Assembly (NCBI GenBank): GCA_036496425.1
Contig: DASXLG010000113.1
Location: 1 to 32,258, forward strand
Direction: 5' to 3'
DNA: 32,258 nt
DNA from: Terriglobia bacterium
GTDB taxonomy: Bacteria; Acidobacteriota; Terriglobia; 20CM-2-55-15
Shown in pieces: positions 18,394-24,717 of this stretch. Positions within the stretch are counted from its first letter, which is position 1; every line of letters begins with the position of its first letter. Position numbers and translations under genes: made by a program. The notes beneath the pieces were generated by a model that saw only the letters and a program-made list of their open reading frames with translations, made no database searches and was not told the DNA's origin.

Positions 18394-19791
18394 CTAATTG
18401 AGGTCGGATGCTGACATGAAGCCATGCCTGCGCAGGTAGGCGACGGTAAGGTCTCGCAGCATGGGCCCGGCTCGCCGGGTTTCGATTCGGCCCAGCTTCT
18501 CTTTGCTGTCGCTTGCGATGTATGCAGTTGTGGCGACAGTGAAGGTTTTCCTGTCGTCGAGCGCGATGCGCTGTTCGCGCAGTACAGCCTGAAGCGGCGC
18601 GCTTAGATTCGAGCCGCGGACTTCGACCACTTCCACACTCTCCTGCCAGCTTTCGAGACTATATATGTCGCCAGAGCGAATGAGGCCTGGGCGCAGCCGG
18701 CCGGCCACGCTGCGTTCGTCATAGTAAGCGAGGTCCGACCCCGTCTCACGTCGCAGAGCCGTTTCAAAGAGCGCCTTCACACCCGCCCGGTCCAACCACG
18801 TGGGATTCGTCCCAAGCGGCTCACCGACGGAGAGCGGCGCATCTCCATCCATGGCGACATTCAGGAAAGCATGAACGTGCGGATATCCGCGAAAGTAGAA
18901 GACCGCCGCGGGACCTTCCAGACGAAAGACCTGGGCTTCGGGAATGTTGCCGTCCTGGCCGTGTTGGTAGTAACTCAAAAAGAGCGCATCGAGACCCCCG
19001 TTGGCGGCGAGACACTCGCGAGCATACGCCACATCGCCGGGTTCGTAGGTACTCATGATCCGCTCGACCAGCTCGTGGGCCACGGTTTTGCTCTCCTCAG
19101 TAAGTTCGGCCACGGGAATTCCCTGAAATGAGCCGTGCCGTCCCTGGAGTTCGATCTGGGTCTGGACTGGAGCCTCCTCCAGAACCGCATGCTTCCTTCG
19201 GCCGTCATCGAGACTGCGTAAGAGCCGCTGTCCGATCAAAAACTGGTCGCGATATACATTCCCCGGCAATCCAACCCGCTCATTTCCGCGCTGATCGCCA
19301 TAAACCTGCGGCCCACCGAAAGCTGCGCCTTCGGCGCTCCTGCCTCCAAGACGCAGATTCAGGTGCGTTCCGGTAAGGATAATTTGATACGGCGGCGAGG
19401 CCGGGTCGCCACAAATCAGGACACGCATCCCGTTTACGCCAATCCACCGCGTGACGTCTTCCTGGGGCAGGCGGCTGCGCCCTTCCACTGACAGTCCCGC
19501 GTACATCAGGTCGGTCAGAATCCCGCGCTGTTCTCGACTGAAACCGGACAAGACTTCGCGGCCTCCACCCCAGACTCCGCGGTTGTGATATTGCCGCAAG
19601 GGATGGTCATAGCTCACAGACGCGTCGGCACGTTGGGCAGCATCGAGTCCCATGTACAGACGCCGCGCAAGGACATCCGCCGGTTCAATCACGCGGCTCG
19701 GCCCCGGCGGCAAAACCCAATAACCACCGAAGAGTCCCGTGCCGGTTAGGACCCCAAGTCCGCCAGCTTTAATTGCGGTACGGCGATTCAT
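18394..19791 (-). CDS. DUF3500 protein with a 5'-nucleotidase C-terminal-like domain
   Basis: 465-aa exported protein. The N-terminus MNRRTAIKAGGLGVLTGTGLF is a signal-like sequence of near-Tat type, with RR at residues 3-4. Residues ~35-310 match DUF3500 (QIILTGTHLNLRLGG, AFGGPQVYGDQRGN, LEGPAAVFYFRGYPHVHAFLNV). Residues ~335-440 read ETALRRETGSDLAYYDERSV, then GLIRSGDIYSLESWQESVEV and RGSNLSAPLQAVL, resembling the C-terminal domain of secreted 5'-nucleotidases; this match is my own reading. No metal-dependent phosphoesterase domain is present, so nucleotidase activity should not be assumed. ATG 19791 is the natural start. Confidence 0.85.
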   Translation of the reverse strand: MNRRTAIKAGGLGVLTGTGLFGGYWVLPPGPSRVIEPADVLARRLYMGLDAAQRADASVSYDHPLRQYHNRGVWGGGREVLSGFSREQRGILTDLMYAGLSVEGRSRLPQEDVTRWIGVNGMRVLICGDPASPPYQIILTGTHLNLRLGGRSAEGAAFGGPQVYGDQRGNERVGLPGNVYRDQFLIGQRLLRSLDDGRRKHAVLEEAPVQTQIELQGRHGSFQGIPVAELTEESKTVAHELVERIMSTYEPGDVAYARECLAANGGLDALFLSYYQHGQDGNIPEAQVFRLEGPAAVFYFRGYPHVHAFLNVAMDGDAPLSVGEPLGTNPTWLDRAGVKALFETALRRETGSDLAYYDERSVAGRLRPGLIRSGDIYSLESWQESVEVVEVRGSNLSAPLQAVLREQRIALDDRKTFTVATTAYIASDSKEKLGRIETRRAGPMLRDLTVAYLRRHGFMSASDLN

Positions 19792-19883
19792 GCTGGGATT
19801 TTACCAGTTCGATTTCGGAATTCCGCGGAATTCAGGCCATCCTGGATAATTTGGGACCGAAGCACAATCCTACCCGGGTATGA

Positions 19884-19900
19884 CCATCAGGTTATGATGG
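19884..19900 (+). promoter_or_regulatory. Inverted repeat just upstream of the antitoxin start
   Basis: CCATCA (19884-19889) and TGATGG (19895-19900) are perfect inverted repeats with a five-base loop. The right arm shares GG with the GGAG ribosome site (19899-19902). It may be an RHH operator for autoregulation or a hairpin that hides the ribosome site. A 16-bp perfect palindrome, GAATTCCGCGGAATTC, lies further upstream at 19818-19833. Confidence 0.5.
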
Positions 19901-19904
19901 AGTT

Positions 19905-20150
19905 ATGAAAGTGGACAAGATCAGTATTTCTCTTGAGCCGGCCCTCAGCGATGAAGTCCGCGCCGCAGCCATGAAAGCCGGAATTGGAGTTTCAACATGG
20001 CTAGCGGAAGCCGCTGCCGCTAAACTCCGGGCGGAAGCATTGGCAGACTTCCTTGACGTTTGGCAAAAAGAACATGGCCCGATTACGCCGCAGGAATTGA
20101 GCCGTGCGGAATCGGAACTCGGCCTCAAAAAAGCGAGACGCATCCATTGA
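19905..20150 (+). CDS. Ribbon-helix-helix antitoxin of a PIN toxin pair
   Basis: 81-aa protein. KISISLEPALSDEVRAAAMKAGIGVSTWLAEAAAAKLR is a beta strand followed by two helices, as expected for a short RHH DNA-binding domain (residues ~4-42); the acidic C-terminal part should bind the toxin. ATG 19905 sits only two bases after GGAG, so GTG 19911 is a possible alternative start. The stop codon overlaps the toxin start (TTGA), which is typical of a coupled antitoxin-toxin operon. It probably represses its own promoter with the toxin as corepressor. Confidence 0.82.
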   Translation: MKVDKISISLEPALSDEVRAAAMKAGIGVSTWLAEAAAAKLRAEALADFLDVWQKEHGPITPQELSRAESELGLKKARRIH

Positions 20151-20581
20151 GCGCGTTGGTGCTGGACGCAGGGGCGCTCATTGCCGTAGATCGCAATGAC
20201 CGGTCTATGATCGCGAGGCTGCAAGCCGCGCACCGCCACGGGTTTGGATTACGAACGACCGCAATCGTACTCGCCCAGGTTTGGCGTGATTCAGGCGGCC
20301 GCCAGATAGAACTTGCGCGATTACTCCGCGCCGTCGATGTACGCCCGGTTGACGAGCGCCTGGGTCGCGAATCAGGGATTCTCCTCGGCCTTGCAAAAAC
20401 GAGCGATCCCACAGACGCGACAATCGTCCTTACAGCCTCAAATGGTGATCGCATTCTCACCAGTGATCCCCGGGATCTGAAAAGGCTTACGTCAGCAGCT
20501 CGAAAGCGCGAACAGATTAACGCGGTCCTTAAATTCGCCGCACGAAGCCTTGACGCACCCGCTCCTGTGCTCGCCCGTTAA
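20147..20581 (+). CDS. PIN-domain (VapC-like) ribonuclease toxin
   Basis: 144-aa PIN-domain protein starting at TTG 20147, which overlaps the antitoxin stop. The longer open frame from 20060 only covers the antitoxin gene in another frame. Acidic positions are D7 (LVLDAGALIAVD), D90 (DPTDATIVLTA) and D107 (ILTSDPRDL). The usual Glu is Q44 in IVLAQVWRD, a substitution common in this PIN subfamily. Such toxins cleave tRNA, rRNA or mRNA, and activity is restrained by the upstream antitoxin. The pair looks intact. It lies next to a decayed gene of another PIN-like family, so this spot may be a toxin-antitoxin hotspot. Confidence 0.85.
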   Translation: MSALVLDAGALIAVDRNDRSMIARLQAAHRHGFGLRTTAIVLAQVWRDSGGRQIELARLLRAVDVRPVDERLGRESGILLGLAKTSDPTDATIVLTASNGDRILTSDPRDLKRLTSAARKREQINAVLKFAARSLDAPAPVLAR

Positions 20582-20592
20582 ATCGCCTGCCG

Positions 20593-20783
20593 ATGCTCAT
20601 TCTGTTCGATCATGTCACGCCCGCTGGAGTGGCTCGCTGTCTCGAGGGTCACAAGGTTGTGAGAGCGAAGGAGTGCGGATGGATACGCTCACGAACGGTG
20701 ACCTGCTCTCTGCTGCCGAAAGGGGTGGGTTTGACCTGCTCCTCACTGCCGACAAGAATGAACTCGCAGATCCTCGCGTGTAG
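20593..20783 (+). pseudogene. Frameshifted, truncated DUF5615-like PIN-related gene
   Basis: The first frame reads MLILFDHVTPAGVARCLEGH then KVVRAKECGW, and the match continues one frame back as DTLTNGDLLSAAERGGFD then LLLTADKNELADPRV before a stop at 20781-20783. Together these follow the DUF5615 pattern, with a start like LILFD.gTP, a middle like GW..L.NGDLL.AAE..GFD and the TTD.N motif. A one-base deletion near 20680-20684 explains the frame change. The C-terminal ~40 residues expected for the family are not recognisable. A degraded toxin-like gene just downstream of an intact PIN toxin. Confidence 0.72.
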
Positions 20784-20902
20784 CGAGAATTATCCAGAAA
20801 CACGTACCTGGAAAAATGGCGATAACACCGGCAATGGCCAGAAGAAGGAACGTGTTTCACCCTCAGTCGGGTGCCGGGGTGATCGAAGGCTTGCGGCATT
20901 GC

Positions 20903-21733
20903 TCAGCCAGGCCGCTCGATCGTGTGCTGCGCCGGTGAATACCGGAACCTGGCGGCGACGGCGGCGATCTCCGATTCGCTCGGCTCGATGTGATGGTTGA
21001 AATAGGTTTCGGTGCTGACGTGATCGCGTGGAGCGCCCGAACGGAACAGGACCTGCCGGACCAGTTGCACCATCCCGCCGTTGCCGACCAGATGAAAATG
21101 ATGCGTCTCCACAATCTCCGGCTTGAACAGCGGCGGAATCGATTCGGTGACGCGGCCCGTTAGTCCCTGCCATTCCGGCAGAGGACTCGTCACGGTGAAT
21201 TGCCACTCGAAGTTCGAATAGTCGCGGCCGAGTGCTTCGAGTTCGCGGATCAGGCAAAAGTCCGCCTGTTCGCGGAATCCGGCGTAGAGCCGGATGAGCC
21301 GCGGCTCGCCCTCACGCAGCGTCTTTTCGGCGTAGCCGAATATCGGACCGATGCCCGTGCCCGTTGCGATCAGAATGATGCCGGCGGCGGTGGGACGGAT
21401 CTCGTCCTGGACCGGTGTATGAAATGGCCCGTGGAAGGACAGGGAATCGCCGGGCTGCAATTCGGCAAGCCGCGGCGTCATGCGCCCGTGGGGGATCACG
21501 CGATAAAGGTGCGAGAAGCGGCGGCGGTCGGGTTCGCCGCGGCTGACGGTGTAGGCGTGACGCTGATATCCGCCGTCCGGATTTGGCAGCCCGAGTCCGA
21601 GAACGTGGCCGGGTTCGTAGCCGGCGGGAAGATCGTCAGCGGCTTCCAAGGTGAGCCAGACGCTGCCGCGGGCGATGGCGCGGTTCTCGATAACCTGCGC
21701 TGGACGCCACAGTTGCGTGCGATCTCCGATCAT
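20903..21733 (-). CDS. Ferredoxin-NADP reductase-like flavoprotein
   Basis: 276-aa protein of the ferredoxin reductase fold. R58-H-A-Y-T-V-S is the RxYTxS FAD-binding motif, and GTGIGP at 125-130 begins the NAD(P)-binding domain (IILIATGTGIGPIFGYAEK); HFHLVGNGGMVQLV is the C-terminal nucleotide-binding loop. It ends with ETYFNHHIEPSE, a tail often seen in FNR-type oxidoreductases. It should transfer electrons between NAD(P)H and a ferredoxin- or flavodoxin-like partner. ATG 21733 was chosen because the frame upstream (to 21889) is low in family likeness. It could serve radical SAM enzymes as an electron source, but there is no direct link. Confidence 0.85.
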   Translation of the reverse strand: MIGDRTQLWRPAQVIENRAIARGSVWLTLEAADDLPAGYEPGHVLGLGLPNPDGGYQRHAYTVSRGEPDRRRFSHLYRVIPHGRMTPRLAELQPGDSLSFHGPFHTPVQDEIRPTAAGIILIATGTGIGPIFGYAEKTLREGEPRLIRLYAGFREQADFCLIRELEALGRDYSNFEWQFTVTSPLPEWQGLTGRVTESIPPLFKPEIVETHHFHLVGNGGMVQLVRQVLFRSGAPRDHVSTETYFNHHIEPSESEIAAVAARFRYSPAQHTIERPG

Positions 21734-21830
21734 TGATCCATAGTAATCGAATATGGCGCCATAACGACTTGGCACGGCCGTCACCCGAGAAGCTTCTGAA
21801 TGAGGTAACGCGCGGGTAGTGTATGCCGCG

Positions 21831-22682
21831 CTACAAATACTTGATGAAGGCGACTTCGTTGTGAGCTTCGTTGTAGATGATCTCGTCAACCAGCGTGTGA
21901 CTCATCAGAAGGCCGAAGCCGCCAGGACGAATGCCTTTTTCGATACGCACAGCCATGTGGCCGTGAGGATGATCCGGATCATTGGAGACCGCTGCATGCT
22001 GTAATTCCGCGGGATTGAAACCGGGACCAGGATCTTGAATGCGATATTGCAGAAAGCGGCTGAACCGAAGGCAAGCGATGCGGACCTTCCGGTTGGGATC
22101 CAGTTGGCCGCCCCATTCGAGCGCATTCATGAGCAACTCGTGAAAGGCGAGGCCCGTCGATTCGCGTACTTCCTGCGGCAGTTTGGCGTTGAGACCCAGC
22201 ATGAAGCTTTGGATGCGGTCTGCGATCTCCAATTGACAAGGCACCAGCAGCTCCACCCAATCGGGTTTTGCAGAAACGACCTCGATGGGCAGGACCTCAG
22301 CCGTCTGGCTCAGGGCTTGTTCAACCGCATCGAGATACGTCGCACGCTGCGCCGGCTTGGAAATAAACTGATACGCCTGGCCTTGAACGGCACGGAGGAC
22401 CGTTTCCGGCGTATCGTCGCCTGTCATCACAATCACTTTGGGCGAATTGGACGGATGCGGCCGGCTCTGCAAACGTTGCAGGATTTCAAAGCCGCTGATC
22501 CCAGGCAACCCCAGGTCAAGAAGCACGAGATCGAAATGATTGCGATCAAGCAGGTTCCAGGCAACGGCGCCATCGGCTGCCCCGACGATCTCATACTCGG
22601 GCTTTTCCAGTAGTTCCAGCAGCAGCTCGCGAAGGGCGTCGCTATCCTCCACGATGAGAATTCTTCTTCGCAGCGGTTTCAT
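21831..22682 (-). CDS. Response regulator with an anti-sigma/HATPase-type output domain
   Basis: 283-aa two-domain protein. The N-terminal receiver domain has E12-D13, phospho-acceptor D56 (LVLLDLGLPG), T87 (VIVMTGDD) and K109 (FISKPA), all canonical. The C-terminal domain from about residue 145 has HELLMNALEWGG (N-box), DPGPGFNP (G1-box) and GGFGLLMSH (G2-box), fitting the RsbW/SpoIIAB HATPase_c_2 family of serine kinases. Phosphorylation could thus control kinase or anti-sigma activity in a partner-switching pathway. No matching sigma factor or anti-anti-sigma factor is in this window. Start ATG 22682 (MKPLRRRILIVEDSD); the longer upstream frame lacks homology. Confidence 0.88.
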   Translation of the reverse strand: MKPLRRRILIVEDSDALRELLLELLEKPEYEIVGAADGAVAWNLLDRNHFDLVLLDLGLPGISGFEILQRLQSRPHPSNSPKVIVMTGDDTPETVLRAVQGQAYQFISKPAQRATYLDAVEQALSQTAEVLPIEVVSAKPDWVELLVPCQLEIADRIQSFMLGLNAKLPQEVRESTGLAFHELLMNALEWGGQLDPNRKVRIACLRFSRFLQYRIQDPGPGFNPAELQHAAVSNDPDHPHGHMAVRIEKGIRPGGFGLLMSHTLVDEIIYNEAHNEVAFIKYL

Positions 22683-22746
22683 GGGACACCATTCTAGCGC
22701 CGAATATGACGCGGAAACAGAACGGACGTCCACAGTCGTAACATGT

Positions 22747-23088
22747 TCACTCAACCCGCGACAATCGGCCCGGCACGACATCCAATACTACTGAATGAGA
22801 CTGACAGTCGAACCAGTTCTGAAAGAGTCGAACCGAGCGATCGGTCGGCCACAACCGTTGATCCGTCCACCATCCAGCAAGCTGTTCCTGGAAGATGTCA
22901 TCGAAATGGCCTTCAACCCATTTCGCGAACTCTTCGTCCGATTCGAATTCCGGCACTAGATAAATGACCGGCTCCTCGTTAATGTCCTCCAGGGTCAAAT
23001 CCGAGCTGCTTGCGTCAACTTCGCGCACCCAATCCAGGAACGCCGGCTTTGCCGTCAGAATCAACGCGGATCGATTCACTTCCCGCAT
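22747..23088 (-). CDS. Small conserved protein of unknown function
   Basis: 113-aa acidic protein starting MREVNRSALILTAKPAFLDW, with IYLVPEFESDEEFAKWVEGH and a C-terminal WFDCQSHSVVLDV. It resembles a widespread family of unknown function that I recognise only by its pattern of conserved Trp/Asp residues. No signal peptide or membrane segment is present. ATG 23088 is preferred (GAGGC upstream) over GTG 23130. It lies 64 bp upstream of the response regulator on the same strand and may share its transcript. Confidence 0.7.
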   Translation of the reverse strand: MREVNRSALILTAKPAFLDWVREVDASSSDLTLEDINEEPVIYLVPEFESDEEFAKWVEGHFDDIFQEQLAGWWTDQRLWPTDRSVRLFQNWFDCQSHSVVLDVVPGRLSRVE

Positions 23089-23170
23089 TTCGCTATGCCT
23101 CGCTTCAAGCGACTGTTGCAAGAATGCCACGTTCGAAGTAAATTCATTCCCGCATTTTAAAAGGGTGGTG

Positions 23171-23572
23171 ATGATGAGCAGTCCGCCGATACAGTTTCAC
23201 AAAATCTGGGTCGAGCAATGCGAGGCGACCGGAGGGATACGGCAGCGATTCGGACTCGACGACGCTCTGCAGTATCTGATCGGCGAAAAACTCTTCAGCT
23301 TCGTCGATGCCGCAGAAGACGACGCTGATTTTGCCTCAGAGCTGCCGGCATTCGTCACCGAAATCCGCCGGATCTTCTCCGAGCAGGAGATCCGCTCGTT
23401 TCTGGACGAACTCGAACATGACAAATTCCTCGCTCCCAATGAGGCGGATTTGGGGATCGAGGATGAGACCGATGAGTTCGACGACGAGGAGGAGACAATC
23501 TTGCCAAATCCAGTCCGAGCCGCAGAAGAACTTCTGCGTTTCTCCCGTATCCGTCAACTCCTGACCGAGTAG
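23171..23572 (+). CDS. Acidic hypothetical protein
   Basis: 133-aa protein starting MMSSPPIQFHKIWVEQCEA, rich in Asp/Glu (EDETDEFDDEEETI near residues 95-110), otherwise predicted helical (RQRFGLDDALQYLIGEKL). I do not recognise a named domain. Two consecutive ATG codons (23171 and 23174) follow AAGGGTGG. The frame is open far upstream to 22964, but that part is antisense to the neighbouring gene and reads as non-coding. Divergent from the 113-aa gene with an 82-bp gap. Confidence 0.7.
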   Translation: MMSSPPIQFHKIWVEQCEATGGIRQRFGLDDALQYLIGEKLFSFVDAAEDDADFASELPAFVTEIRRIFSEQEIRSFLDELEHDKFLAPNEADLGIEDETDEFDDEEETILPNPVRAAEELLRFSRIRQLLTE

Positions 23573-23634
23573 CTAAGCCGTCAGCCTGGACGCTCGTCCC
23601 AAAATCTGCTTCCATTTTATCCAGCCGATCTTAC

Positions 23635-23664
23635 TTGTCTGAAGTTATCTACATCTTGTATAAC
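23635..23664 (+). promoter_or_regulatory. Possible promoter of the TIGR03435 gene
   Basis: In the 268-bp gap, TTGTCT (23635-23640) is followed after 18 bases by TATAAC (23659-23664), a 4/6 and 5/6 match to sigma70 boxes. The leader to the ATG at 23841 would be about 170 nt and contains one short dyad (TTCGCT...AGCGAA). Nothing else is visible in this gap. Confidence 0.4.
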
Positions 23665-23840
23665 CCGTTCGCGGGCGGTCGCTCACGGTTCATGTTGATT
23701 CCAGACCGACCACTCCCGGCGCTTCGCGACTAATTCGTTGCAGTGCCGCGCCGTTTTCGCTACGGTTCAGCGAACCCGGCCCTGTAGCCTTCCATCGCGT
23801 CGTTTGCTTTCTGGCCTCCCATAGTTACTTCAGGAGTTTT

Positions 23841-24653
23841 ATGCCGAAACGAATTTCGATCGTCGTTTGCCTGCTGCTCTCAGGGACGGTTCACGGGGTA
23901 CAAGTGAATGCAGTGCCCGCGTTTGAAGTTGCGTCGGTCAAGCCATCGCTGCCATCGGGGCGTGGTGCGCCGAGGCAGGTAGGAGGGTGTCGCGGGAGCG
24001 ATACTCCGGCCGGGAACGGCTCGCGAATCGAAAACATCCCGCTCGGCCGATGCGTTTTCCGGGTGGCGCGCTTGAGCGAGATCCTGGGCGACATGTACAA
24101 ACTGTCGAACGATCGAATCAGCGGTCTTCCGGATTGGGATCGTTCCTCGTTCTTCGATGTAGAAGGAAAGGCGGAAGATCCGGAGAGAACCACGGAAGCA
24201 CAGCTCATCCAGATGCTTCAGAGACTGTTGACGGAGCGTTTCCGGCTGGATATGCGGCATGTCACCGTCGAGGCCCCCGTGTTCGCGATGCGGGCCGGCA
24301 GGAAGGGACATAAGTTGCAGGTGTCCAAGGAAGAGTCCGCATCGGTGACACCGCAGGGCGGCAGTCTCGTCTTCAAAGGGATGACGATGGCGAAGCTGGC
24401 GGATTTCCTCAGCGGAATGCCGGCAGTTGGACGGCCGGTTGCAGATGCGACGGAACTCCGCGGACGTTTCGACTTCACGCTGACCGTCCTGGACACCAAG
24501 CCGGAGAACGCCGGAGACTTGAAGGGCGCGATGTCGAGGTGGGATTCCGTATTGAGCGACGTTGAGGAACAACTCGGTCTGCGCTTCGACTCGGAGAAAC
24601 GCATGGTCGATGGCTTGATCATCGACCATGCGGAGAAGCCGATGGCGAACTAG
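23841..24653 (+). CDS. TIGR03435-family secreted protein
   Basis: 270-aa protein with a signal peptide (ISIVVCLLLSGTVHGVQVNA) and then PAFEVASVKPSLPSG, the opening motif of TIGR03435. Further family motifs are FRVARLSEILGDMYKL, GLPDWDRSSFFDVEGKAED, QMLQRLLTERFRLDMR and ELRGRFDFTLTV. The family is strongly expanded in Acidobacteriota, especially Solibacter, and its function is unknown. AGGAG lies 4 nt ahead of the ATG. Often such genes sit beside sigma-factor/peptidase pairs, but none is present here; the neighbours are a hypothetical protein and the convergent cytochrome gene. Confidence 0.93.
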   Translation: MPKRISIVVCLLLSGTVHGVQVNAVPAFEVASVKPSLPSGRGAPRQVGGCRGSDTPAGNGSRIENIPLGRCVFRVARLSEILGDMYKLSNDRISGLPDWDRSSFFDVEGKAEDPERTTEAQLIQMLQRLLTERFRLDMRHVTVEAPVFAMRAGRKGHKLQVSKEESASVTPQGGSLVFKGMTMAKLADFLSGMPAVGRPVADATELRGRFDFTLTVLDTKPENAGDLKGAMSRWDSVLSDVEEQLGLRFDSEKRMVDGLIIDHAEKPMAN

Positions 24654-24717
24654 AAAGCACCGTGAAATGCACCGGTCCCTGGTCGCTGGCTCTGCGCACG
24701 GCGTCGGGTCCGAGACT

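Noticed and set aside
18394-19791. Active secreted 5'-nucleotidase
   Set aside because: The metal-binding catalytic domain is absent; only the C-terminal part resembles that family.
20060-20146. Longer N-terminus for the PIN toxin
   Set aside because: This segment is the antitoxin gene in another frame; the PIN fold begins at LVLDAGALIAVD.
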